Assembly (NCBI GenBank): GCA_963210315.1
Contig: OY723260.1
Coordinates: 186,001 to 250,000, forward strand
Source of the DNA: Rhynchopus euleeides
Lineage: Eukaryota > Euglenozoa > Diplonemea > Diplonemida > Diplonemidae
Direction of reading: 5' to 3'
Length of the DNA: 64,000 nucleotides
Under the pieces are notes generated by a model. The model was not told the DNA's origin, did no database searches, and saw only the letters and a program-made list of their open reading frames with translations. This document shows positions 21,172 to 31,504 of this stretch, piece by piece. Positions within the stretch are counted from its first letter, which is position 1. Each line of letters opens with the position of its first letter. The position numbers were made by a program, and so were the translations under genes.

Positions 21172-22048
21172 GATGAAGTCCTTTTTGTTTAGGGGGGAGG
21201 ACAAGCCTGCAACGGGTGGAGGAGGGTGAAGGGTGGTGTGCGTGTGGGTGCTGTGCATCCAATGCGAGGGCACCCCCTCAAGAAGCCCCTGAAGCAGGCA
21301 GACTCACCCACACATCCGCACAAGGGGGGAGATGAGGTGTGGGGGGGGCGGTGGCGGAGGTGTGGGGGGCGGTGGGGGGGAGATGAAGTGTGGGGGGCGG
21401 TGGGGGGGAGATGAGGTGTGGGTGGGGCGGTGGCGAGGCGGTGGCGGGTCGCAGGGGATCCGAACGTGTGTCGCCGTGATACGGCAACCAGCTACCGGCA
21501 CCCAGCAGGCGGAGTCCTGCCAGCCGCGTTGCCGCGCGTCTTGCCCGGAGGGGGTTAGTCAAACAGAGAGGGCGGCGGCAGAAAGAAGGAAGGCTCAGAT
21601 CGGCCTTCACGCTTTCATGGCGAAAGCGAAAGAGTGTTGGGAAATCCTTCGCACTTGGGTGTGTCAAAGCAGTGCCAGTGTGACCTTGCAAGTGGCTTCT
21701 ATAGCTGCTCCAGAGCGCGGTGTCACTGCATGCTTCTGCACTGTAACTCCTGTTCGAGCGAGATGACAGGGAAGACATACCCACCACACAGGCAGCACAC
21801 AGGTGGAGACCTATATCAAGGTTATCGGTGTGGGTCGGATACAAAGGATAGAGGGGTAAGAAAAGTCACTTCACCTTTCAGCAGCAACCGGCTCTCAGCC
21901 TGTATTTTGTTTGTTGGTGCGGTGACGCGTGTGCCCCCCTACCCCCCACAACCCGCCCGCCCCCCCGCCCAGCACGCTTTGGGGGAGATACGCTCCTTTT
22001 TGACCCTCCCCCCACTCCCCATCTGCACTCGGCAGGAGCGGGGGAGCA
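21172..22048. other. intergenic spacer with G-rich tandem repeat
   Basis: At 21329-21440 there are about three copies of a roughly 30-bp G-rich unit (GATGAGGTGTGGGGGGCGG-like). The rest (21450-22040) shows no recognisable gene or known repeat of this window. Confidence 0.5.
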
Positions 22049-24205
22049 TCACTGCACCGGGGCCGGCAACTGCCACTCCCCGTAGATCAGGTCCTGCCCG
22101 GGAAGGCGCGACAGGTCGTTCAGAGGCATCGTCCTCCGCACAGCGGGACGCTCTGGCGACGGCGATCTCTCAATCTCGCACTCAGCCTGGAACTCCGCCA
22201 GGACGTTCCGAGCCTCCTCCTCATCCCCTTTGCCCTTCGTCGCCTGCCACGAGGTGAGGACACGCGCCAGCAGATCGACTCGCTGCTGCTTCGTCCCAAG
22301 CAGAGTCCCCCCGTCGGATGGCGGCGCCCACACCTGCTGATACGAGTAACCCTGCGTGGCGTTTGGTGGGTGTGGGTGTGGGCGGCAACACCCCCCGGGG
22401 GGGGAGACGGGGAAGAAGCGAAGGGGGGGACAGTGAAATAGAAGTAGAAGGGAGCACAAGAAACGATCACCCCTTCACTCGTTATGCAGGTGGTGTCTGC
22501 TGTGTTTTGGGTTTCAAAAAAAAAAATATCGCATCGCTTCCCCAAAGGGTTACAAAACACCCCCCCCCCCTGTTTACACACCTGCTCTTCCAAGAAGGCC
22601 TGCCTCCTGTGGGAGTACTGCACCTCTGTGGTGTCCTGGCTGACCATGGTGTAAAACAGCGCGTTGGGGATCTCGTGGAAAGGGGTTGGCGTCTCCTCCA
22701 CAAAGGGTGCAGGGTGGATCAGCGAGCCCTTGGGCCGCAGGATGCGCCCCAGCCGCTGGGCCTCCTGGCGGCGGCTGCCGAAGTGCGACGACACCTGTAC
22801 GATCACAGAGGCGGCGGGGAGGTCGATCGCACAGTCCCCGATGCGGCTGATGATAAGCGTGTTGAGGCGCGTGCCTGATTGGAAGTCTGACAGCAGCTGG
22901 AGCCGCTCGCGGAGCCCCGTTGCACCGCTGATGGCGGGTCGGGACAGGAGCTGCATCAGCTGCTTCAGCACGTAGAGGCTGTCGCTGAAGACAAGCGTCT
23001 TATCCCCCCGCGCCTCGTGGTGCCGCACCACCGCCGCCGTGGCCTGCAGCTTGCTGGGGTTGAGGCAGGACAGAAGCTCCTGCAGGCTCCCCTTGGTGGC
23101 TCGGAGGTACTCCCCTGCGAACTCACGCGACATGAGGCACCGCACCTCGATGCATTTCACACGCGCGAGGACACCCACCTTGACGAGGTCGCCCCACTCG
23201 GCCTCGTGGAGGCGAGGCCCAATCAGGTGGTCCAGCGTCACGATTTTGTTGTCCTCCCTCACGAGCGTCGCGGTCAGCCCGAGGAAGGCGCGCGATTTGA
23301 GAGCCTTGATGACGGTGGAGCAGGACTCCGCAGGGAGGACGTGGACCTCATCCAGCACCACCATGCCCCAGTGCTTCTCGAGGAGGAGGGCGACGGCGGC
23401 GGCGCCGTCTGTAGAGCGCTTGCGTGGCATCAGCATGTTGTAGGTGGTGATGACGACCTGTGTGGCGTCCGTCACCTTGTCCTTCGTCTTGCCGGTGTAC
23501 CGCGCGACGCGGCCACCGAGGGTGTGGAGGTCGGCCCACCTGCCGTACTGCGCGACCCACTGCTCCACCGCAATGCCGCTGGTGCACAGCACAAGGCTGG
23601 GGGCGCGGACAGCGGCGGAGGCGAGGACACCCACCATGGTCTTGCCTGCGCCGCACGGCAGGGCCACCACGCCGCTCTTGGCGCGCGGCCCGGCGGAGAA
23701 GGTGGGGAAGATGGCGTTCAACGCCGCCTCCTGGTGGCTGCGCACGGCTGCCAGGGTCCAGCGCGGTGTGCGGGGGACGAACCTGGGGGCAGGCCCCGTG
23801 TAGCCTGCGTCGGGTGCGTCCAGCTCCGACAGCTCCCACTCCAGCCAGCAGCGGACGCCCTGCTCGCGGGCAGCCGCGCGCACCTTCGCAACACCCGCCT
23901 GCGGGCAGGTGAAGCGGTACACGCCCCCCCTGGCGCGCACCGCCGCGAGGCACGCGCAGAGCGCCACCACCGCATCGCACGACACATCTGCGACAGGCTC
24001 GCCGCGCGCAGACGGCGCTGCCTCCTCTGGGCCCCCTGGGGGCTCGGCAGCCAGGGCCGCCTCGAAGGAGAACTCAGACCCGTCGTCATCATCCAGCAAC
24101 AGGGTGTTCGACAAAGACTCCGGCAGGACCGCAGCAGGCGCAGTAGGTGGGGCCTGCTCCTCCTGCTCCTCCTGCTGCCCCTGTTCCCCCTGTCCCCCCT
24201 GCTGC

Positions 24206-24243
<38 letters not shown>

Positions 24244-25029
24244 CTCCTCCTGCTGCCCCTGCTGCGCCCCTGCGTCCCGCCCCTTCTCAATCTTCGACTG
24301 CTGCCACGAGTCGATGTCACTCCAGAACGGCACAGCCTCCGCATCGCGCCGCAACACGCCCTCCCGCCACTGCACCTCGGAGGGGCGTGCCGCCAGCACA
24401 TCCGCGTCGCCGCGCAGCAGCAGCAGCTCGTGCAGCGACCCGCTCTCCACGCTGCATGTGGGGCCCACCACGACAGTCACGCCACAGGGCCTCTCCAGCT
24501 CAGACAGCAACCCGGCAGCAACGGTGGCGGGGATCGCCCCGCCACTGAAGTACCGAAGACGCTCTATCGCACCCTCAACACCACCTGGGTACCGCCGCAG
24601 CGAGGGCCGGGTGATGACGTAGCGGTGCATGCTGGAGCAGCGCTCCAGCGGCTCTGCACACTGCGAGGCAAAGGCAACCGCAGACTCGCCCTGCTGCCCG
24701 AAAGCCTCCACAAGCAGCACTGCAAGCTTCACAGCAGAACCCTCCTCAGGCGGGAGGACCCAGACAGGGCCACATGCCCTGTGGGCGTCGCGTGGCACCG
24801 GGTGGAGGGGCTCGCAGGCACCGAAGATGCCCGCGGCCAGCCGCAGCTCCTGCAGCGTCATGTCGCTGCGCGACACAGTCGAATCGGCACTCGCGTTGCT
24901 GCCCTGGCTGAGGGTGGCCGGGGGAGGGGCGCGGTGGGGCGGCGGCTGCAGGTGCTGCTGCTGCGCCCCTTCGCCGTCGGGACCCTCGGGCATTCCCTCG
25001 ACATCGTCCCAGCGGCGCTTCTCTGCCAT
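22049..25029 (-). CDS. XPB: TFIIH helicase XPB (ERCC3/SSL2), 2 exons, about 916 aa
   Basis: Exons are 25029-22582 and 22351-22049, phase 0, donor GTGTGT, acceptor CGCAG, stop TGA. XPB is the 3'-5' ATPase/translocase of TFIIH, opening promoters and acting in nucleotide excision repair in the nucleus. Visible motifs are Walker A CGAGKT (K463), the DEVH box at about 560, TATLVREDNKI carrying the XPB-specific RED motif, and QRLGRILRPK (motif VI, about 757-766). The damage-recognition-like region precedes the helicase core. An insertion at about 255-300 is poly-Gln and Glu-rich (CTG repeats on the plus strand at 24203-24242). The start is uncertain: the only CAG after the upstream pyrimidine tract lies just inside the ORF (ATGGCAG), so translation might begin at the Met in EGMPEG. 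Confidence 0.93.
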
Positions 25030-25731
25030 CGCAGGGAGGGGCGGTGGGGGTGGTGGGGGTGTTGCGGCCCTCGTACCGCCTTCCCCCTCCCGCAGGTGAG
25101 TGTGGTGGGTGTGCCCTAAACAGGTGGGGTGTGGGGTGTGGGGGTGGCCTGTGTCATATACATCAGACATTGACACGAATAGGCCCACCCCGCAAACCCG
25201 CTCTGGGACAGTGGTTGGTCGGAACGCGTTCGGCTGTGGCGGGGGGTGGTGCGAACGCCCCGAACCTTCGGGCCGTTTGCCCAAATCGCTGCCCTGGGAT
25301 GGGCGAGACGTGGCCCGGACCCCACGTATAACACGCATTGGGGCCTTCACTCAGAAATGCAGAAAGGTGAGAAGGTGAACCGCCACACAGAACTGGCTGA
25401 AAAGTGACACAGTTCGGCACACAGTGGCACAGAGCGAAGTCCCCTATGACACGATGGGCAAGCTTCGCTGCGTGAATCTGTCTGTTTGAAATTCACACGT
25501 TAGTGGGGTGGGGGGGGTGGGGAGCGTTGAAGGCTGGCACAGGTCACGGTTTGGCACAGAACGAGAGGGCGCTCTCAGGTTTCCCGCACGTCAGGGCAAA
25601 GCCACCTCACTTCCACATGCAGCAAGGCACGAACATGATCTTTACTTTGCAGAAGGGTCATGCGAAGGTGAAGCGCTGCTTGGCATGATCAGCAGAGTGG
25701 CAGAGCTGCAGCAGGGCTCGAGTCAGAATGA
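25030..25731. other. intergenic spacer
   Basis: C/A-rich pyrimidine tracts on the minus strand near the XPB start (25040-25090), then unique sequence and one MITE at about 25344-25434. No gene is seen. Confidence 0.5.
25344..25434. repeat. about 90-bp MITE, GGCCTTCxCTCAGAAATGCAG family
   Basis: Begins GGGCCTTCACTCAGAAATGCAG and ends CACAGAGCGAAGTCCCC, an imperfect inverted repeat. Relatives lie at about 26099-26193, 44697-44785, 55444-55549 and 57383-57533. Exact ends are approximate. Confidence 0.6.
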
Positions 25732-25910
25732 TGCCATGAGGGCGAATATGCTCAGAGGTGAGGTGGGGGGGTAGGGAGGCGCAGGACAGAGTGTGGGATG
25801 CCTCCCACAGTGGTGCCTTGGGAGCGCCGGCAATTCTCGAGGGCTGTGCGCAGTGGGCTGCCGTGGCTTGGGCACAGTATGGCAGCGTCTTCACGACTGA
25901 CATGGTATAC

Positions 25911-26425
25911 CGAGGGGTGAACCTTTTGAACGGGCGCCTCCACGTGGCGAACCCTGGTAACGGTGAGGGTAGAGACCGGGGAAGATATGGTGGCTTTTAC
26001 CCCATGGTGCACGCAGCAGCTGGCGCTCGTCGGCTTGCAGGTTACAAATTCTGTTTTCTCCTGTTTGAGAGGCCTTCGGGCATTCGTTTGTTAATAGGGG
26101 GCCTTTGGTCTGTGTCACTGTGTGTCAAACTGTGTCACTTTCACAGGGCAGTTATGTCACTCTTCTGCACTTCTGAGCGAGGGCCCCCAGTTCCCTCTTC
26201 GCTATATCTTCACGGGTTTGCGTCTGGGGCGAGTAGGGGGCTGCCATTCGCCCCCTGCTTCCTGTGGTGTCCCTTCTAGCTTCCAATTGTAAATCGAACA
26301 CGGGTGTGTGTCCCGTGTGTGTTCTCCCCCACACGCATGCCGGGCGGACGCTGGATGACCTGCTCGACAGGCTGGCATCGGGCAGATGGGCCGGGGTCGG
26401 TCATCGTTCGGTTCAAACCCAACTG
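25911..26425 (+). mobile_element. short non-autonomous retroposon with ingi/L1Tc-like head
   Basis: Inserted in the 3' flank of the DUF4116 gene. The flanking direct repeats CTGACATGGTATAC (25897-25910) and CTGACATGGTATCC (26426-26439) match at 13 of 14 bases, and the paralogue at 4456-4470 has a single copy. The element begins CGAGGGGTGAACC and has GGGCGCCTCCACGTGGCG followed by AACCCTGG near 25940. That is the same hairpin as in the element at 5644-6473 but with a changed, still paired stem. A GGTTCAAACCC box, like a pol III B box, lies near its 3' end. It contains a MITE at about 26099-26193. No coding capacity is seen. Confidence 0.75.
26099..26193. repeat. about 95-bp MITE nested in the retroposon
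   Basis: Begins GGGGCCTTTGGTCTGTGTCACTG and ends CTTCTGAGCGAGGGCCCCC. It is an inverted-orientation relative of the GGCCTTCGCTC family. Ends are approximate. Confidence 0.5.
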
Positions 26426-26532
26426 CTGACATGGTATCCACCGAGGTCTTGCTTGCCGCAGGGGTTGGGGTCTGCCTGGCTGGGGGTGTCAGAGTCAGCA
26501 GCGTCTTGTTGTTGCGATGACGATGATGCAGC

Positions 26533-28680
26533 TCATGGAAAGGCGGCAGCAACCACGTCGCTGTCACGGCGCAGCCGGGCAGACGCGTAGACGTAGGCGT
26601 GTGGGTCGGCACGCACAGCCGCCAGCACCACCTCCTTGTCGCAGCACAGCGCTGTGGGGGCGTTCCTCAGGGCACATCCCTTCTGGCGCACAGCCGCCAG
26701 CACCACCTCGCGCTTGTTCCACGGTGTGCTGTGGGCAAATCGCAGCGCGCTGCCATCAGAGGCCACGGCTGCGAGGACCACCTCCTCGTCACCACAGAAC
26801 ACAGGATCGGCGAACTGCAGTGCACCGCCGTGTGCACGAGCCGCTTGAAGCACAACCGACCTGTCGCTTCGCAGAGAAGCATCAGCGTACCGCAGCGCCC
26901 TCCCGTCCTGCAAGACGGCCGCCAGTTGAAGCTCCTTGTCACGGGAGAGTGAAGCACTGGCGTAGCGAAGAGCGCGCCCACACTTCCGTACGGCTGCAAG
27001 CATGAAGTCTCTGTTGCTGAGGAATGAAGGATCGGTGTGTTGAAGAGCATCTCCGCCTGCGGCTGCGAGCAGCACCTCCTCGTCCTTCTGGAATGCCACG
27101 TCAGCATAAGAGAGAGACAACTGCGACGACCTCACAGAAGCAAGCACGACCTCACGATCCTTGCGCAGGTTGTCCGAAGCATACTTCAAACAGCACCCCT
27201 TCCGCACGGCTGTGAGGACGACATCTCTGTTGCTGCGGATCGACTCATCACAGAACTCCAAGGCATTCGGATCCTGTGCCACCGCAGCAAGCTGCACCTC
27301 CCTGTCGCTGGACACGGAGGGGTCAGCGTATTCCAAGGCACATCCCTGCAGCTTGACACACTGCAACACGAAGTCTCTGTTGGTGCGAAGCGAGGTATGT
27401 GCTTCTCTGAGCACAGCTGGGGTACGGCGCACACCTGCCAGCACCACCTCCTTGTCCCGCTTCAGGTGTGGGCGGACATAGCGTAGTGCAAGGGTCTGAC
27501 CCGGCCCTCTGCTGTGCATCGCAGCCAGCACCACCTCCCTGTCGCCCTTCAGGGAACGGTGGGCGTATTTGAGGGCCTGGGGGTGGGTCTCGAGTGCTGC
27601 AAGCACAAGGTCTCGGTCTTGGCGAAGCAGCGTATCTGGGCACAGCTCCACAACAGACTCCAACGCGTCACCCTGCCACATCACAGCCTCGCGTTGGAAC
27701 TCTGTGTCGTGACGCAGTTCGGCAGATGCATGGTTGAAGTTGTATCCCCACTGACGCACAGCAAGGAGCATCAGCTCCCTGTCACACAGGAACCCCAAAG
27801 AAAGAAAAAGAAAGGTAGACAGGCCGCCCACCCGTACGGCACGGAGAACAACCTCGTTGTCGTTGAGCAGTGCAGCACTTGCGTGCTTGAAGCCACCACA
27901 TGCCATCATCACCACCTGCCTGTCGTTGCGGAGGGACTCACAGGCATGCTCGAGTGCGCCAGTGTCACGTTGCACTGCTGCCATGACTACCTCTCTGTCG
28001 GCCTTCAGCGCTGCATCGACATGCTTGAGTGCAGGGATTGCACGGTTGCAGCGCTGCACAAGGGTGAGAATGAAGGGTTTGTTGCCGAGCAGTGCAGGTG
28101 ATACATGCTTCAGCACATCGGAGGGTCTCATCAGAAGAGACGGGCGTGACAGTGCCACCGACAGCACCACATCCTCATCCGCACGCAGGTCTTCGGAAGC
28201 GTACTGAAATGCGTCACCGAATCTGCGCACCGCTGCGGTGACGAGCTCTTTGTCACTGCGGCATGACTCATCCAGGTGCCGCAACGCATTGCTACTGCAC
28301 CGCACCATCGCAAGCGCCACATCACGCAGACGCCGTGCCCAGACAGGTATGGTTTCGATGACACCGTCACACCTCCCCGGCTTGTCACGCTTTTGCTTCT
28401 CCAACACCTCAACGAAGCGAGCACCCGACAGCGCCACGTCGATGGAGCACCCCTGCGACACACCTGCGGCACCGCACAGAGGCGTGCTGTCGTCGAGCAC
28501 CTCCCCATCCACCGACAGCTCCACATCCTCGGGAAGCGCGTCGGGAGGGGACCCGAGCACCACGTCGAGTGCATTTGCCTTGAGGTGAGCCGGGGTGTCG
28601 TCCTCTCCGATGTGCACCGCATGCTGCTCCCCACACAGCTTGTCTTTCAGGAACACCTCCATTGCTTGCTCAACAGACAT
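26533..28680 (-). CDS. DUF4116-repeat protein with ubiquitin-like N-terminus, 715 aa, intact copy
   Basis: A single exon from ATG 28680 to a stop at 26533. A CAG acceptor (ACACGCAG) lies 12 bases upstream of the ATG. The N-terminal 75 or so residues (VELSVDGEVLDDSTPL, then GCSIDVAL) have the spacing of a ubiquitin-like beta-grasp fold. From about residue 110 to the end the protein is made of DUF4116 repeats, each about 49 residues, with pairs of LRSDREVVLAAV and GxALRYAD. No catalytic residues, signal peptide or membrane segment are visible. DUF4116 proteins are abundant and expanded in several protists and their role is unknown; a protein-interaction scaffold is a reasonable guess. The gene is duplicated at 4563-7556, where it is broken. 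Confidence 0.88.
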   Translation of the reverse strand: MSVEQAMEVFLKDKLCGEQHAVHIGEDDTPAHLKANALDVVLGSPPDALPEDVELSVDGEVLDDSTPLCGAAGVSQGCSIDVALSGARFVEVLEKQKRDKPGRCDGVIETIPVWARRLRDVALAMVRCSSNALRHLDESCRSDKELVTAAVRRFGDAFQYASEDLRADEDVVLSVALSRPSLLMRPSDVLKHVSPALLGNKPFILTLVQRCNRAIPALKHVDAALKADREVVMAAVQRDTGALEHACESLRNDRQVVMMACGGFKHASAALLNDNEVVLRAVRVGGLSTFLFLSLGFLCDRELMLLAVRQWGYNFNHASAELRHDTEFQREAVMWQGDALESVVELCPDTLLRQDRDLVLAALETHPQALKYAHRSLKGDREVVLAAMHSRGPGQTLALRYVRPHLKRDKEVVLAGVRRTPAVLREAHTSLRTNRDFVLQCVKLQGCALEYADPSVSSDREVQLAAVAQDPNALEFCDESIRSNRDVVLTAVRKGCCLKYASDNLRKDREVVLASVRSSQLSLSYADVAFQKDEEVLLAAAGGDALQHTDPSFLSNRDFMLAAVRKCGRALRYASASLSRDKELQLAAVLQDGRALRYADASLRSDRSVVLQAARAHGGALQFADPVFCGDEEVVLAAVASDGSALRFAHSTPWNKREVVLAAVRQKGCALRNAPTALCCDKEVVLAAVRADPHAYVYASARLRRDSDVVAAAFP

Positions 28681-28892
28681 GCTTGGTCTTGCCTGCGTGT
28701 CTGGTGGTGCGGTGTGCCGAAGTCACTAAGTCACAGGGTCGAGGCTTTCCTCCGGAAGAATCAAAAGGCCGCAGTCCCTGCTGCCACCCTGCACGATGCG
28801 GTGGTCAGGGGCTTGACATGTCATCAATGCCATGTCACCATAGGGTGAGGGGTTGGAGGGACTCATCCAAAGGGCTCGCCCCCCCCCCCCCC
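28681..28892 (-). promoter_or_regulatory. 5' flank of DUF4116 copy 2 with likely splice acceptor
   Basis: The minus strand reads ACACGCAG-GCAAGACCAAGC-ATG. The flank is nearly identical to 7557-7775 and ends in the poly-C/TA transposon junction at 28893-28894. Confidence 0.45.
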
Positions 28893-28945
28893 TAGGGCAG
28901 TGAAGATACTATTCGCGAATAATTCGTGATCTCCGATTTTCAGAG

Positions 28946-29052
28946 GGGGCCCTCGCTACCAAGTGTGACTGAGTGAGAAAAAGTGAGAAGTCAGCCACGT
29001 TTGGCTGAAAACTGACGACTCGTGACTCACAGTGACTCGTAGCGAGGGCCCC
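28946..29052. mobile_element. 107-bp MITE with 5-bp target duplication CAGAG
   Basis: Termini GGGGCCCTCGCTACC and GTAGCGAGGGCCCC are inverted repeats, flanked by perfect CAGAG at 28941-28945 and 29053-29057. It is inserted inside the larger TA element. An inverted second copy lies at 45272-45378. Confidence 0.85.
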
Positions 29053-29291
29053 CAGAGTTACATATTCGAATAATATTCGTATTCGAATACGAATAATGGC
29101 ATTATTCGCGAATAAATGGCCATGTGTTATTCGGTCATTATTCGTGAAGTTTCTGTGGGTTTGTGTAGGGGCAGAGGCGTCAGACCACGTGTATTCCAGT
29201 GCAAACCGAGGGAAAGCGCCGCAGAGCGCCTCAGGCTTTGCTTTCCTCATGAATCATCACACGTATGTCTGACCGTACGGCACACAGGTGT

Positions 29292-29446
29292 GGTGATCCC
29301 TTTGCATCGGCAGCACCTCACTCACGCGTGGAGGTCTCCACCACGTGCAGTTGGTGACTGGCAGGATAGCAACTGCCTCCTTCAAGATCCCTGTGGTGGA
29401 GACCTCCACGCGTGAGTGAGGTGCTGCCGATGCAAAGGGATCACAA
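29292..29446. repeat. long hairpin: 53-bp inverted repeat
   Basis: The arms at about 29292-29344 and 29394-29446 are near-perfect reverse complements, with a loop of about 49 bases. It could be the core of another small element or encode a hairpin RNA. Confidence 0.8.
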
Positions 29447-29765
29447 CAGGAACAGCATAAAGCACGCACAATGTATCCCAGGTTCGGGCACCGGGGTAGT
29501 GCTTCCACCTTTGAGTGACCCAGGCGGTTCCGCTCCCTCCACGCAAGTTCGGTAGGGATCGCGGATGACGATTTCCCTATCAGGTACAGCCCCGTGGTGC
29601 AACAGCGGCCGCCTGGCACCATAATGGTCCCACCAGCGCGACGGTGCCCACTTCCCTTAGCGCTTGGTGTTTTCAATGCACGGTGCAGCGTACTCCTCCA
29701 GGCACTGCAGATGATGATTCTCGGCGTCGCATCATCACAATGTAGTGATTCCAGGCCCCTCAGGG

Positions 29766-29805
29766 CACACTGGGGTCGTGGGCTGCGCCCACGACCCCAG
29801 TGTGG
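29766..29805. repeat. perfect short hairpin
   Basis: CACACTGGGGTCGTGGGC, a 3-4 base turn, then its reverse complement. It lies in the interior of the ATTCG element. Confidence 0.75.
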
Positions 29806-30310
29806 GCAGTAGGTCCCTATTCCTAGTAGAGAAACCCCAGTAAAACCCCACGAATAATTCGCGAATTATTCGTGGCGAAAATTTTTCGAGAAATTATTCG
29901 AATAATATTCGTACCTGGGACCCCCCGTGTTTAAGTCCCCCCCCTGGAGGCGATTTTCGGCCGGGGGGGACTTAAACACGGGGGGGGCGGACCTAAACAC
30001 AGGGGGGGCTTAAACACGGGGGTGGCACAGTGGAGACCAAGAAGACCTCTTCCTCTGCTGTCGTAGGGGGGTAATTCCGGTCCGGATGGACTTTTGGCAC
30101 CCCACTTTTCGACTCAGACAGCACCTGGAGGGCCTAGGGGCCACCTGATGACCCTCCAGACCAGCCCACCCCCGTGTTTAGGTCCCCCTGTGTTTAAGTC
30201 CCCCCCCCTGCCAGACCCCCAGGGGGGGACTTAAACACGGGGGTAAGGGGGGGGGACTTATACACGGGGGGTCCCAGGTATTCGAATAACACGAATTTTT
30301 AATCACTGCC

Positions 30311-31457
30311 GGGGGGGTCAAATGGGGGTGACAAACACGATTTTTCAAAAAACCGGCGCAGAGGCCCCAAAGCCCCCGTAAACCCTCCAAACCCCCCCAG
30401 ATCGGTCCGGAAACCCATCGAACCCCACTTTTCCACCATTCCGGGCACCTCAGGTGCCCGAATTGGGGTACCTAAATTTTGTGCCACCGTTTGGTACCGT
30501 ACAGTGCCACTGTGTGGGAGGTTGGAAAAGAAAATGCCCCAACACACCACATCTGAGGGTTGCAATGCATGTTGCTTGCCAACCACGTCATCCGGTGGGT
30601 GTCAGGCGCTATGTAGGTGGCATTAGCCAGGTCTTCGATGTGTTCTGGCTTGTATATATACCTCCCTGCCTGCGGCACAGGCACTGCCTTTGTCCCCCAC
30701 ACCAGCCACAGAGAGCGTATTGTACTCGGTCCACGGTTGCTGATTCATTGTGATGCGTTGTATCCTCGAGTGAACGTCACACACTAGTGGCACCACCACC
30801 CGCCATCCGAGAGCTGTATTGACTTTGCGCGCTTCCGTTGTATTCACCTCGCCACGCATATTGCACCGTTCAGTACCAGTGCTCTTGGGCCAGGCAAAGT
30901 AGACCGCAGCAACTACCAATACTGGCACAATGGGTACCACGACAGCGCACTTCATGTGTTCCCGGAATGTACAGCTCGTGTTGCAACAGTCGTTGTCAAC
31001 ACATCCCGGTTGTGGAGCACTGCTGCACAGGAATCACACGACCATCTGGACTGTTCCGTACCTACAGGCAGCCTCCCGGTGCATGGTGGCAGGGAGGTAT
31101 ATATACAAGCCAGAACACATCGAAGACCTGGCTAATGCCACCTACATAGCGCCTGACACCCACCGGATGACGTGGTTGGCAAGCAACATGCATTGCAACC
31201 CTCAGATGTGGTGTGTTGGGGCATTTTCTTTTCCAACCTCCCACACAGTGGCACTGTACGGTACCAAACGGTGGCACAAAATTTAGGTACCCCAATTCGG
31301 GCACCTGAGGTGCCCGGAATGGTGGAAAAGTGGGGTTCGATGGGTTTCCGGACCGATCTGGGGGGGTTTGGAGGGTTTACGGGGGCTTTGGGGCCTCTGC
31401 GCCGGTTTTTTGAAAAATCGTGTTTGTCCACGTAAAAGGGTGGCATTTGACCCCCCC
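30311..31457. mobile_element. TA-flanked TIR element, GGGGGGGTCAAATG family, copy 1
   Basis: Inverted repeats of about 350 bp (30311-30660 and 31100-31457) enclose about 440 bp. The terminus is GGGGGGGTCAAATG and the right TA is at 31458-31459. The left TA is replaced by CC at the junction with the preceding element. A second copy lies at 46635-47781, more than 95% alike by eye. It encodes no transposase. Confidence 0.85.
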
Positions 31458-31504
31458 TACCCCCCCCCCCCCCTAGGGCTAAGTTCACGACGCGCTGGCA
31501 GAAA

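Larger units (their letters stand above)
25732..28892. repeat. segmental duplication, copy 2 (DUF4116 locus)
   Basis: Paralogous to 4283-7775. It carries a 515-bp retroposon at 25911-26425 that copy 1 lacks, and lacks the 830-bp retroposon that copy 1 carries. It ends in a poly-C run at a TA, where another transposon begins. Confidence 0.85.
28895..30310. mobile_element. TA-flanked TIR element with ATTCGAAT motif arrays, 1.4 kb
   Basis: The left end is GGGCAGTGAAGATACT; the right end reads AATCACTGCC, so GGCAGTGA is inverted at both ends. The left TA is at 28893-28894; on the right the expected TA is lost against the neighbouring element. Clusters of ATTCG/CGAAT palindromes lie at 28909-28935, 29063-29150, 29850-29910 and 30281-30300. 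The interior holds G-tract repeats (TTTAAGTCCCCCC-like, inverted) at 29930-30270 and no coding frame. Confidence 0.7.

Noticed and set aside
23017..25119. 700-codon plus-strand ORF
   Set aside because: Antisense shadow of the XPB gene in GC-rich sequence; the minus frame has the helicase motifs.
26408..26420. tRNA 3' half at the end of the retroposon
   Set aside because: A B-box-like GGTTCAAACCC is present but no matching arms; it may be an internal pol III signal or chance.
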